This document shows, piece by piece, positions 16,401-24,900 of a stretch of 64,000 nt of DNA (position 1 is the stretch's first letter; every line of letters starts with the position of its first letter). The notes beneath the pieces were generated by a model. The model was not told the DNA's origin and did not search any database. It saw nothing but the letters and a program-made list of their open reading frames with translations. A program made the translations under genes and the position numbers. Source of the DNA: Marinicellulosiphila megalodicopiae (lineage in GTDB: Bacteria > Pseudomonadota > Gammaproteobacteria > Pseudomonadales > Natronospirillaceae); assembly GCF_045862395.1 (NCBI RefSeq), contig NZ_AP023087.1, positions 1,426,001 through 1,490,000 of the forward strand. The letters run 5' to 3'.

Positions 16401-17221
16401 TTTTGTGGGTGGGTATTTTTGATTTATATTGATGTGGGTGATGGCTTGCCTTCACAACTAACTGTCTTGAAAAGTAGGTATTCAATTTAGCTTGATTAGT
16501 AATTTTGGTTATGAAGTAATTAGACTCATTTTCTTGGTTGTCAACTTGAGCAGTTTTATTGTTGCTTACAGGAGGTAAGTAAGGAGTGAGAGCATGCTTA
16601 AAGGGATTTAAGTTGTAGTAATTGTAGGAGCATATTGATAAGGACATGGAAGTTTGGCTTTGGTTGGGGAGGTAAGTGAACGTTTTGCCAGTTGAATAAC
16701 TAGGTGTTTAAGAGTTTGCTTTTTGCTAAAGTGGTATGAAACAGCGACTTGATTTATTCTGTTTTTTAGCCGCTCTGACCTTCTTGAAATTAACAAACGG
16801 AGGTTTTTTTGGCGGGAATAAATTGAATTGGTGTATTTGGTTGTAGGTCAGAGGTTTGCCCTGACAGCTAATATGTTTTGGAAGGTGGGGAGGGCTTGCA
16901 CTTATGATGTGTTGTGGGTGTCTATGCCAGGTTTAAAACTTTGACCCTATGCATTGCTCGTTTTCTTGGTCGTCATTTTCAACAGCTTTATTGTTGGATG
17001 TCCAGTGGCTTTGAGTGGTAAAGTGCGTCGATCACTTTTCTATGCTTAGTAAGGATTTAATAACAAGGTGTCTAGTAGGTTATTTTTTGCTAAAGTAATG
17101 TGAGGTAAATGAATTGACTCCTTTGCTTTTACTTTTTCGACTATTCATTGGTTATTAGTATTTCGTTATAATCCATATTTAATTACTGAACGATAAATTA
17201 TTTATAATAAGGAGTGTTGTT
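16401..17221. repeat. Non-coding region with decayed long repeats
   Basis: About 820 bases with no supported gene; small minus-strand frames here lack ribosome sites and coding character. By eye, 16441-16800 and 16850-17150 are diverged copies of one unit: 'ttttcttggttgtcaa' vs 'ttttcttggtcgtcat', 'agttttattgttg' vs 'agctttattgttg', 'tttttgctaaagtggtatga' vs 'tttttgctaaagtaatgtga'. A further fragment resembling the start of the second copy lies at about 18597-18650. Looks like degraded duplicated sequence, origin unknown. Confidence 0.5.
17209..17221 (+). promoter_or_regulatory. Strong Shine-Dalgarno that decides the SEC-C gene start
   Basis: AAGGAG at 17209-17214 with 7 bases to ATT at 17222. 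No ATG, GTG or TTG lies in frame at usable spacing; GTG at 17214 and TTG at 17217 are in another frame. Confidence 0.6.
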
Positions 17222-18466
17222 ATTAAAATTTTCATTAATAATTTCCCCAAACCAGTTAGCAAGCTAGTTCCAGTTGGAAATACTGGAGAGAGAAATGTAG
17301 GTCCTACCATTTTAATGGGATTTGATATGGGTGGTGATATTAAAGAGATGTATTACAATGCATTAAGTAAATTCTTTTTAAGCTTTATTATTTATGATGA
17401 AGTTATTATTACAGATAGTGATTTTAAAATACTAGTATCTAAAATAGGGATAGAAAATTGTCTTGCTCTGTTAGATTCTAAAAAATTAAAATTAATATAT
17501 GATAAAATTGACGTAGGAATGGAATTTTTGAATTCAAATGGTTCAAGATTAAAATTTACAAATCAATTTACCACGATACCATTTATAGAATATATTGATA
17601 GAAACTATAAAGAATTTTCAAATAAAAAGTCATTAAAACCCAAGTTTATTCAATATATGGATAACGCTTTATTAAAAAATATTCAATCATTAGACGCAGG
17701 TGCTGATAATAGTGTTTATGATAATGCATATAAAGAATTGATTAATGAGGTTAATTCATCGGATATATCTAAAGAATTTCTTTCAGGTGTTGAATCGATC
17801 CATGATATGGATCCATTCCAATCAACGAAGACAAATAGATTATTCAATGCTTTAAAAGGATTTTCTTTCCAGGATAAATGTGGTGCGGAAGTTATTTTGC
17901 AAGATGCTTTTTCGAAAGAGTATCTTAATAGTAAGTTAGCTTTTTTATTTAGAGGTGAGTCTATAGATAAAGTTGATTTATTTAGTGAAATAACAAAATC
18001 GAAAGGAATACCCGATTTTTATCATTTATTGCAAAAAAATATTATTGGTATTCATGATATTGTTGAGTTTGCAACTTCGAAAAAATCTAAATTTTTCATG
18101 GATTGGTTTGCTGATGAAAATGTTTCTAAAGAGGATGTGTATTTTAAATTGATGGCCTCTAAAAAAGAAAGAGTAACCAGTAAGGGAGTTAGATGGTTGT
18201 TTCCTAATATTGTGGGTCTTGTAAACCCTGTGTTAGGTGTTGTTGCGTCAGGTGTCGATAGTTTTATTGTAAATAAAATAGTGAAAGGATGGAATCCTAA
18301 TATTTATTTAGATGAATTCCTTAAGTCTAATATTGATATTCTGATAAATGATAATGAAAAGAAGTTGAAAAAACGTGACATAATAAATCGCTTTGGTTCT
18401 GTAAAGCCTAATTCACCTTGTCCTTGCCAAAGTGGGTTGAAATTTAAAAAATGCCATGGATATTAA
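17222..18466 (+). CDS. SEC-C motif protein of unknown function, probable ATT start
   Basis: The C-terminus 'PCPCQSGLKFKKCHG' is a SEC-C zinc-binding motif like that at the end of SecA; the remaining 390-odd residues are not recognised. No signal peptide or membrane helix, so likely cytosolic. The first ATG (17315) has no ribosome site, but the same frame is open further upstream, and a strong AAGGAG (17209-17214) lies 7 bases before an in-frame ATT at 17222. The 31 extra residues read as ordinary protein ('KIFINNFPKPVSK...'). I therefore place the start at ATT, a rare initiation codon; the conservative alternative is 17315. The gene is very AT-rich, stands alone in a repeat-filled region and is followed at once by a REPIN-like hairpin, all of which suggest an accessory gene. 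Confidence 0.65.
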   Translation: MKIFINNFPKPVSKLVPVGNTGERNVGPTILMGFDMGGDIKEMYYNALSKFFLSFIIYDEVIITDSDFKILVSKIGIENCLALLDSKKLKLIYDKIDVGMEFLNSNGSRLKFTNQFTTIPFIEYIDRNYKEFSNKKSLKPKFIQYMDNALLKNIQSLDAGADNSVYDNAYKELINEVNSSDISKEFLSGVESIHDMDPFQSTKTNRLFNALKGFSFQDKCGAEVILQDAFSKEYLNSKLAFLFRGESIDKVDLFSEITKSKGIPDFYHLLQKNIIGIHDIVEFATSKKSKFFMDWFADENVSKEDVYFKLMASKKERVTSKGVRWLFPNIVGLVNPVLGVVASGVDSFIVNKIVKGWNPNIYLDEFLKSNIDILINDNEKKLKKRDIINRFGSVKPNSPCPCQSGLKFKKCHGY

Positions 18467-18472
18467 ACCACT

Positions 18473-18520
18473 GGGGTTGAGTCCCCCATCACCCAAATGG
18501 TGTTTGGTGGACGCGACCCT
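18473..18520. repeat. REPIN-like inverted pair
   Basis: GGGGTTGAGTCC (18473-18484) faces GGACGCGACCCT (18509-18520), whose complement is the REP-like core AGGGTCGCGTCC. The inner sequence cccatcacccaaatggtg can also pair. It lies 6 bases after the SEC-C stop codon. Confidence 0.5.
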
Positions 18521-18544
18521 AAATCACGCGTAAGCTAGATTAAA

Positions 18545-18576
18545 AAGAGCCTTCGTTTAGAAATGAACGAGGGCTT
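18545..18576. terminator. Second copy of the cysDN terminator hairpin
   Basis: Same stem, loop and flank as 16369-16400 (40 identical bases, 18548-18587). It follows the SEC-C gene and may end its transcript. Confidence 0.75.
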
Positions 18577-18699
18577 TTTTGTGGGTGTGTAATGTGACAA
18601 ACTAATATGAATTGGAAGCTGGGTGGGAGCTTGCTCTTGATAGTTTTATGGGGCTATGAGACCTGTAGCTAAAGATATGCCAAGCTAACAACCAACACT

Positions 18700-18710
18700 G
18701 GGGTCGCGTC
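18700..18710 (+). repeat. REP-like copy GGGGTCGCGTC
   Basis: Exact copy of the 11-base core also found at 18828, with near copies at 19860 and 19894. Confidence 0.45.
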
Positions 18711-18827
18711 GTACGCCGTTACCGGCAATATATCTAGCAGGTTAAAGTCCTGTCCTAGGAATTACTCATTCACCTAGGTAGCACTGAAAAGTAGTGTTCA
18801 AGTAATTGGATGCTGTAAGAAATCAAC

Positions 18828-19893
18828 GGGGTCGCGTCTTACAATTGACATAGACACCCACATAAATAAAGGTCAGCACTTCAGTGTCGGCCTTTTTTGT
18901 TTATCTAAAGCGTAAAGTCGTTGATTGGGTTTAGCTTCTAAATGACGGATGATTTCTCAAAAAATAAGTAGCCATATAAAACTAAAGCAGTTAAGTTTTC
19001 GTATAGTTAAAAAATACAAAACGAGAGATGCATATGAAATTTTTAATCGTAATAGTAACACTGAGTTTAGCTGGATTTAGTTTTGCCAAAGATAACCAAC
19101 CCCCAGAATACTTTGCAAGGTATCAAATAAATCAAACTATCGGTTTTGGTCAAATATTAGATGATAAAATTCAACCATTAATTGGTGATTTATTTCAGCA
19201 ATTTGAAAAATCAGGCGAGCCGATTTCTTTAAAAGACGTCACTTTATTATTACCCACACAACCTCAATCGGTATTTGCAGTGGGCATGAATTTCGCCAGT
19301 CACTTGTCATCACCTTCTAATGCGCCGCCTCCGTTATTCTTAAAATTACCTTCCTCATTGATTACGGCAGGTAAGAATATCGAATTACCTAAAGATGCCA
19401 CAAACGTGCATTTTGAAGGGGAGTTGGTGTTAATTATTGGCAAACAAGCTAAAAACATTTCAATAGAAGAGGCAGATGATTATATATTTGGAGTGACCGT
19501 TGGTAATGATATTACCGAGCGAAATTGGCAGAGTTCAGACTTACAATGGATGCGTGCAAAAGCAATGGATGGATTTGGTCCAGTAGGTTCAATCATGGCA
19601 ACAGGGTTGGATTATAACAATCTGTTATTAACCACCAAACTAAATGACAAAATCGTTCAGCAAGAAAATACAAAATTTATGATTCACAAACCTGCAAAGG
19701 TAGTGAGTTATTTGAGTCAGTATTTTACATTGATGCCAGGGGATTTAATTTATATGGGCACACCTGGGCGCACGCAATCTTTAAAGCATAATGATAAAAT
19801 ATTGGTGAGTATTGAAAAAGTTGGAATGGTTGAAAATATGATAGTAAGAAAAAATCATCGAGGTCGCGTCTTACAATTGACAAAAAAATCATC
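18828..19893 (+). repeat. Tandem duplication unit 1 (1066-bp period)
   Basis: Begins at a REP-like GGGGTCGCGTC and carries a leader hairpin, promoter region and an FAH-family gene. The following unit begins at 19894; matching ATGs are exactly 1066 bases apart and nearly all differences between the units are single-base. Homology to the second unit ends near 19849, within the last codons of the gene, after which two further REP-like copies follow. Confidence 0.85.
18867..18898 (+). terminator. Hairpin with T-run in the leader of FAH copy 1
   Basis: aggtcagcact / agtgtcggcct with a 2-base loop, then six T. The second unit has a variant at 19933-19964 in which some changes keep or improve pairing. 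It could stop transcripts entering from upstream. Confidence 0.6.
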
Positions 19894-19981
19894 GGGGTCG
19901 CGCCTTACATTTGACATAGACACCCACATAAATAAAGGTCAGCACTTAGGTGCCGGCCTTTTTTGTTCATCTAAAGCGTAA
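19034..19981 (+). CDS. Exported FAH-family hydrolase/hydratase-like protein, copy 1 with run-on C-terminus
   Basis: Member of the fumarylacetoacetate hydrolase fold family, whose members cleave or hydrate 2-keto acids using a divalent metal. Metal-ligand pattern is visible: Glu128 and Glu130 in 'HFEGEL', Asp159 in 'VGNDITERNWQ'; later 'YMGTPGRTQ' also fits. Unlike most of the family it has a cleavable signal peptide ('LSLAGFSFA', cut about residue 18), so a periplasmic location is predicted. The second ATG (19034) is chosen because GAGAG sits 6 bases before it, whereas it abuts the ATG at 19028. Compared with copy 2, the native stop is lost: after '...NMIVR' the frame runs about 40 residues through REP-like sequence. 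Substrate unknown. Confidence 0.75.
   Translation: MKFLIVIVTLSLAGFSFAKDNQPPEYFARYQINQTIGFGQILDDKIQPLIGDLFQQFEKSGEPISLKDVTLLLPTQPQSVFAVGMNFASHLSSPSNAPPPLFLKLPSSLITAGKNIELPKDATNVHFEGELVLIIGKQAKNISIEEADDYIFGVTVGNDITERNWQSSDLQWMRAKAMDGFGPVGSIMATGLDYNNLLLTTKLNDKIVQQENTKFMIHKPAKVVSYLSQYFTLMPGDLIYMGTPGRTQSLKHNDKILVSIEKVGMVENMIVRKNHRGRVLQLTKKSSGSRLTFDIDTHINKGQHLGAGLFCSSKA
19859..19904 (+). repeat. Two REP-like copies at the junction of the tandem duplication
   Basis: 'tcgaggtcgcgtcttacaat' from 19858 and 'tcggggtcgcgccttacatt' from 19892 are related 30-odd-base elements in direct orientation, each preceded by aaatcatc. They resemble the REP sequences mobilised by RAYT transposases; no RAYT gene is in the window. 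Confidence 0.5.
19933..19964 (+). terminator. Hairpin with T-run in the leader of FAH copy 2
   Basis: aggtcagcac / gtgccggcct then six T; counterpart of 18867-18898. It overlaps the extended 3' end of FAH copy 1 and may end that transcript. Confidence 0.6.
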
Positions 19982-20099
19982 AGTCGTTGATTGGGTTTAG
20001 CTTCTAAATGAAGGATGATTTCCCAAAAAATAAGTAGCCATATAAAACTAAAGCGGTTAAGTTTTCGTATAGTTAAAACATACAAAACGAGAAATGCAT

Positions 20100-20921
20100 A
20101 TGAAATTTTTAATCGTAATATTAACACTGAGTGTTTCAGGATTTAGTTTTGCCAAAGATAACCAATCCCCAGAATACTTTGCAAGGTATCAAATAAATCA
20201 AGCCATCGGTTTTGGCCAAATATTAGATGATAAAATCCAACCATTAATCGGTGATTTATATCAACAATATGAAAAATCAGGCGAGCCGATTCCTTTAAAA
20301 GACGTCACTTTATTATTGCCCACACAGCCTCAATCGGTATTTGCAGTGGGTATGAATTTCGCCAGTCACTTGTCATCTCCTTCTGATGCGCCGCCTCCGT
20401 TATTTTTAAAATTACCTTCCTCATTGATTACGACAGGTAAAAATATCGAATTACCTAAAGATGCCACAAACGTGCATTTTGAAGGAGAGTTGGTGTTAAT
20501 TATTGGCAAACAAGCTAAAAACATTTCAATAGAAGAGGCGGACGATTATATATTTGGAGTGACCGTTGGCAATGATATTACTGAGCGAAATTGGCAGAGT
20601 TCAGACTTACAATGGATGCGTGCAAAAGCAATGGATGGATTTGGCCCAATAGGTTCAATCATGGCAACAGGGTTGGATTATAACAATCTGTTATTAACCA
20701 CCAAACTAAATGACAAAATCGTTCAGCAAGAAAATACAAAATTTATGATTCACAAACCTGCAAAGGTCGTGAGTTATTTGAGTCAGTATTTTACATTGAT
20801 GCCAGGGGATTTAATTTATATGGGCACACCTGGGCGCACGCAATCTTTAAAGCATAATGATAAAATATTGGTGAGTATTGAAAAAGTTGGAATGGTTGAA
20901 AATATGATAGTAAGAGAATAA
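20100..20921 (+). CDS. Exported FAH-family hydrolase/hydratase-like protein, copy 2
   Basis: Near-identical paralogue of the gene at 19034. Signal peptide 'LSVSGFSFA', then an FAH domain with the Glu-x-Glu and Asp metal-ligand pattern ('HFEGEL', 'VGNDITERNWQ') and 'MDGFGPIGS'. It ends '...NMIVRE', followed by a proper terminator, and so probably shows the ancestral C-terminus. The family acts on acylpyruvates, 2-hydroxyhepta-2,4-dienedioates and similar 2-keto compounds, normally in the cytosol; the periplasmic placement here is unusual and the substrate cannot be inferred. The ATG at 20100 is used for the same ribosome-spacing reason as in copy 1; 20094 is the alternative. Confidence 0.8.
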   Translation: MKFLIVILTLSVSGFSFAKDNQSPEYFARYQINQAIGFGQILDDKIQPLIGDLYQQYEKSGEPIPLKDVTLLLPTQPQSVFAVGMNFASHLSSPSDAPPPLFLKLPSSLITTGKNIELPKDATNVHFEGELVLIIGKQAKNISIEEADDYIFGVTVGNDITERNWQSSDLQWMRAKAMDGFGPIGSIMATGLDYNNLLLTTKLNDKIVQQENTKFMIHKPAKVVSYLSQYFTLMPGDLIYMGTPGRTQSLKHNDKILVSIEKVGMVENMIVRE

Positions 20922-20940
20922 ATAAGAGCGAGTCAGAAAT

Positions 20941-20978
20941 AAAAAAGCCCTCAACTGTTTCCAGAAGAGGGCTTTTTT
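20941..20978. terminator. Bidirectional terminator between FAH copy 2 and the CbiM-like gene
   Basis: aaaaaagccctc / gagggctttttt flanking a 14-base loop; it serves both convergent genes. Confidence 0.9.
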
Positions 20979-20989
20979 ATGAGAAATAA

Positions 20990-21661
20990 TTAAGCTTTAT
21001 AAAGACGAGTATTCACAAACAAGCTAGAAATTGGTTTTAAGCGTTTAGCTGCAAACAACAGTGCTAAATCTGCAACCGGCTCAACAATAATTACAGTTAA
21101 GTATGCTGCAGCAAATACACCTACATTCACAAACGTTTCAACCGCAAAACCTTGGCCGTAAAACGCCCAAAACATTACCCACGCCACAATACCTGATTGG
21201 TAAATCGCCGATAATTTTAAAGTCTGTGTGTATGTTAAATCACTATATGCGGTGTTAGGGTCAATAAATTTAGGCGCGATGGCGGCCATTGCAAATAATG
21301 GTACTAACAATGTGGTGATATTCATGAAGTACTGAGGCAAGTCGGTTTGTGCAAAAAATAAACTTTGTATCAATAAACCAAATGTTAAACCCAAAGCGGC
21401 AGGGGCCAATGAAAATAACAAGAAGATTGAAGAGCCCAAAATCAAATGCACTTCTGAAACGCCAACTGGTTGTTTAGGGAAAACTTCAAAAAACACCAAT
21501 ACCGCAACGGTAGCTAATAGTGTTTTAGTGGCTAATGATGCGACGCCATTTTGCTTAACATGGCTAGTAATGTGTTTGCTAGAAACCACAAAGGCAGTAG
21601 CGGCAGTAGCAAGGCTTAATAAAATTTTAGCGCCGTCAACGACACCTGGTTCGATATGCAT
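20990..21661 (-). CDS. CbiM-like cobalt/cobalamin-related membrane protein
   Basis: 223-residue integral membrane protein with about six hydrophobic helices. It begins 'MHIEPGVVDGAKI', like CbiM/NikM substrate-binding components of ECF metal transporters, in which the N-terminal Met-His forms part of the Co/Ni site. This decides the start: ATG at 21661 puts His at position 2 and has AGGAA 7 bases upstream, whereas the longer frame from 21709 would bury it. A cobalamin riboswitch lies directly upstream on the same strand, supporting a role in cobalt or corrinoid uptake. No CbiN, CbiQ or CbiO partner is adjacent, so it is an orphan here. Subfamily assignment is inference. Confidence 0.75.
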   Translation of the reverse strand: MHIEPGVVDGAKILLSLATAATAFVVSSKHITSHVKQNGVASLATKTLLATVAVLVFFEVFPKQPVGVSEVHLILGSSIFLLFSLAPAALGLTFGLLIQSLFFAQTDLPQYFMNITTLLVPLFAMAAIAPKFIDPNTAYSDLTYTQTLKLSAIYQSGIVAWVMFWAFYGQGFAVETFVNVGVFAAAYLTVIIVEPVADLALLFAAKRLKPISSLFVNTRLYKA

Positions 21662-21699
21662 AATAATTTCCTGTATTTCGTGCGAATAAATAATTAATG

Positions 21700-21812
21700 A
21701 TACGGTCATCTGACTTGCATGTTCAATTAATGGACAGGCTCACAGTTGCGCAGACAGCGTAGGATTCACACCTACTTCCCCGATGCTCTGTAGTGTAATC
21801 GTTTTGATGTAT
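21700..21812 (-). ncRNA. Cobalamin riboswitch
   Basis: Read on the minus strand, the leader contains GGGGAAGTAGGTGTGAATCC, then CTGTCTGCGCAACTGTGA, then a downstream AAGTCAGATGACC. These match the conserved cobalamin-riboswitch core (GGGAA..GGTG.AA.TCC, C.G.C.CGCAACTGTGA) and its 3' AGTCAG.A..ACC element. It precedes the CbiM-like start by about 40-50 bases, as expected for translational or transcriptional repression when B12 is abundant. Outer borders are approximate. Confidence 0.88.
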
Positions 21813-21895
21813 AACGCAATTTTAATATTTTTGGTTTAATGGTTTTTTAACCGGTAGGAGTCGTTATATTTTTTAAAAAATTAGAAATGGCCCAA

Positions 21896-21923
21896 TAAAA
21901 AAACCGACATAAGTCGGGTTTTT
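21896..21923 (-). terminator. Terminator of the degenerate GH6 gene
   Basis: aaaaaaccgac / gtcgggtttttt with a 4-base loop, poly-T on both strands; nearly the same hairpin follows the other GH6 gene (25646). Confidence 0.88.
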
Positions 21924-21939
21924 TGATTAAACTTTTAGA

Positions 21940-24900
21940 TTAGTCGTAATCCGACTCACCAAGCGCTGGATATGCATGTTCAATTAAATTTAAAAATTGG
22001 TAATGGAACCATTCGCCTGCATGAGGAGCTAAATAAGGCGCGACATTTATAGGTTCAAATTGACTTTCCCCTGGCATGCACATTGGATCCAATGCTTTAA
22101 GTGAATAATCAGGGTTAGTTGCAGAGTCATAGACATTATATTCTATTGGGTCTAATGCATTGATTTGGGCATTAGTGAATGAAGCATAATCAAATGAAAC
22201 TCCGTCTGATACGCCAGGTAAGGTTACCCAATAAAATGCATCCAAATGAGGGCGTGAAGAATCAGGTGAAGATTTTGGGGCTTCGCCAATGCCTGCATTT
22301 TTAGGATTGCACCAGTGCTCACGATGAGCTCGCTTATCGACACGCTGTGATGAATCCGTACCTTTAAAGCCTTGTCCAACAACCGGGCGGTTATTTGATC
22401 CCCAACCATTTCGCGATGTATCGATAATAAACCCGGGATCAAATGTAGGTTTTAAGTTTCGAATGCGAGCATTAAATGCATCAATATAAGTGAATTCATC
22501 CACCGCTTGATTCCATTCATAGAAGTCAGACAATGCTTCGCGATCATCTGCTAAATTTGAAATTAATGGTTCTTCAATTGGAATGTAATCAGAGGTGTTG
22601 CTTGAAAAACCTCTTACTTTATCAAATCCTGATATTCCATCGGCATTAGCGCCATCAATCAATTTTAAGAACCCATCCACACTACGTTTTAAGTTTGTTC
22701 CTTCTGAAAGGGAATTATCCCAGCCAAGTTTGGCTGAATGTGCTATGTCGATGTATTGATAAACGTTACCGACATGAGCTAAATCGTTGATTGCTATTTG
22801 GATACCTGCTCCATAAACACCTAAGTCAGATTCTAATCCTACTTGAGTGTAATTTAATAAAGTGTCGCAATAGGGTATGCCGTCTGTTGTTGTAAAACCA
22901 GGAATAACGTAAGCAGGGCCATCAGGATTTATATTACTGTTAATGATCATATTAGGATAAGAATTAGGTTCAAGAATTGTCACAATCCGTAGATTTTGAT
23001 ATTCGACTTTAGATTGTAATACTTCCACAATTTTACCAATGTAATGAACTTTGTAATTGTACAAACCATTTAAGTCACCAGGCAAAGTGCTGCCATCTGG
23101 TAAACCTATTTCAAACAATTCACGATTAGATGAATAAGAAGCACAATCCCGATCCGGTAGATTGTAAAGTACTAATACAACACTCATAGGTGAAATGGCG
23201 TCAGCGCCATTGTTAGAGTCAATTTGGGCGAAATAGTTTTGTTGAGAAATTGCAGCATCTAAATGCGCTTCTAGCGAACGTTGTCCTTTATCAGATGAGC
23301 CTGAAATCATTTCAATAGAGTCAAGCCAAATAGCAGAGGGTTGACGTTGAAGGTATTTAATTTTTTCAGCCATTGCGTGGTTGTTTTCAGTTAGCATAAG
23401 TTCTAATGAATAATCCATTTTGGCTAGGTTATCTGGGTTGATGTAAAAGTAGGCATTATCAAATGGGTTGTCAGCAGTTTGTAAGCTTGCTCCTATATTA
23501 CCGATCATTTGTTGGTTTAAAGGGATGCTGCCATCGTAATTACTGACGGCTTCAATGGCATCGATTACAGGTGTTGCAAAGTTATATGTGAAAATATCCA
23601 CAACGGATAGCCCCCTAGAATCGGTAACAGTAAGAACGATGTTTTGGGTTGTCATCAATGCATCAAATATTTCAGAATTTAGATCTAAAAAGGATTCTGT
23701 GCTCACAGTGGTGTCATTGATTTCCCATTGATATGACAAAGTATCATTTTGTGCATCGAAGGCATTTGCAAAAAGCACAGAGTTTACATTTTGAAAGTTA
23801 ATAGTTGGTGCAGTGTTGGTTTGTGTCGTTGTTCCAGTACCAGTACCAGTTTCTGTATATGTTTCAGTTTCTGTCAGGGTTTGGGTGTTTGTTTCAGTAG
23901 AATTGCCAAAATTGTAAAAAATATCTACTACTATAAATAAGCCCTTAGCGTCGGTTACGGTTAATTCAATTTGTTGATTCCCCGAAAGTTCAGTTGTATT
24001 CGTATCAAAAAATGGATTTGTGCCATAATTCACTTCATTAATTACCCAAGTATAAAAAAGTGCATCATTTTGTGCATCTTGAGCATTAGCAAAAATTATT
24101 GCTCCAGAGATGAAAGGTGTAGCAGTAGGTGCTGTATTTTCTGGTCCAAAATCATAGTTTATGTGCGAAATAAATACCCCACCGCTCGGATCCGAAACAG
24201 TTAATGAAATCGTTTCAATACCATATAAATTTGTCAGTTCAGCTAAATCTAATGTGCCACTCGTACCAATTTGGACTCCTTGAATTTCCCATAAATAGTT
24301 CAGGACTTCATCATCAGGATCCGTTGCATTTGCTAGTATTGTGGTGCCAATAATTATTGGATTAGCTGAAGGTTTGATGTTAGGTGCTGCACCAAAATCA
24401 TAAATTAATGATTTGGATTCACTTACGCCGAATTCATCTGTCACCGTAAGTGTAATTATTTGCGTCCCATAAATATTTATGTCAAAAAGTGGTAGCGTTT
24501 CATTATTACCGACGGATATATCATTTACAGTCCATAAATACGATAAAGTATCATTTTGAGCATACTGAACATCAGATGAAATGAACGCCCCACTTATTTC
24601 AATATTAACAGTAGGGGCTGTATTGGGGGGGCGGCCAAAATTGAAAGGGATTTCTTTGGTTACAAAAAGACCTTCAGGGTCAGTCACAGTCAGAACGATT
24701 GTTTGTTCGCCGTAAAGATTTAATATCGTTAAGTCTAATATTTCATTGCTACTAACTTTTATATTATTAACCTCCCACGAATAAATTAAAGCACTATCTT
24801 GTTCATCATTTGCATTCGCAAAAATAACAGCACCTGAAATTGATGGTTCAGCGGTAGGTGCAGTATTGGGATTAGGGCCAAAATCATAAATAATAGGAAA

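Larger units (their letters stand above)
18467..18827. other. Structured non-coding stretch with REP-like copies and hairpins
   Basis: Holds a REPIN-like inverted pair (18473-18520), a second copy of the cysDN terminator (18545-18576), a lone REP-like copy (18700-18710) and then a chain of small hairpins: GCCG/CGGC around 18713-18725, GCAGG/CCTGT with a 7-base loop around 18739-18756, and AATTACT/AGTAATT enclosing AGCACT/AGTGTT around 18760-18808. No open reading frame is convincing. Confidence 0.5.
19894..20921 (+). repeat. Tandem duplication unit 2
   Basis: Second copy of the unit at 18828, period 1066 bases with no indel over the gene. Differences are mostly silent, with a few replacements in the signal peptide and early region. 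Confidence 0.85.

Noticed and set aside
16381..16796. Minus-strand coding frames downstream of cysN
   Set aside because: No ribosome sites, unnatural composition, and they overlap a terminator and decayed repeats.
18735..18775. tRNA, because of a T-arm-like hairpin with a 7-base loop
   Set aside because: The loop is TTAAAGT rather than TTCRANY, and no acceptor, D or anticodon arms can be placed around it.
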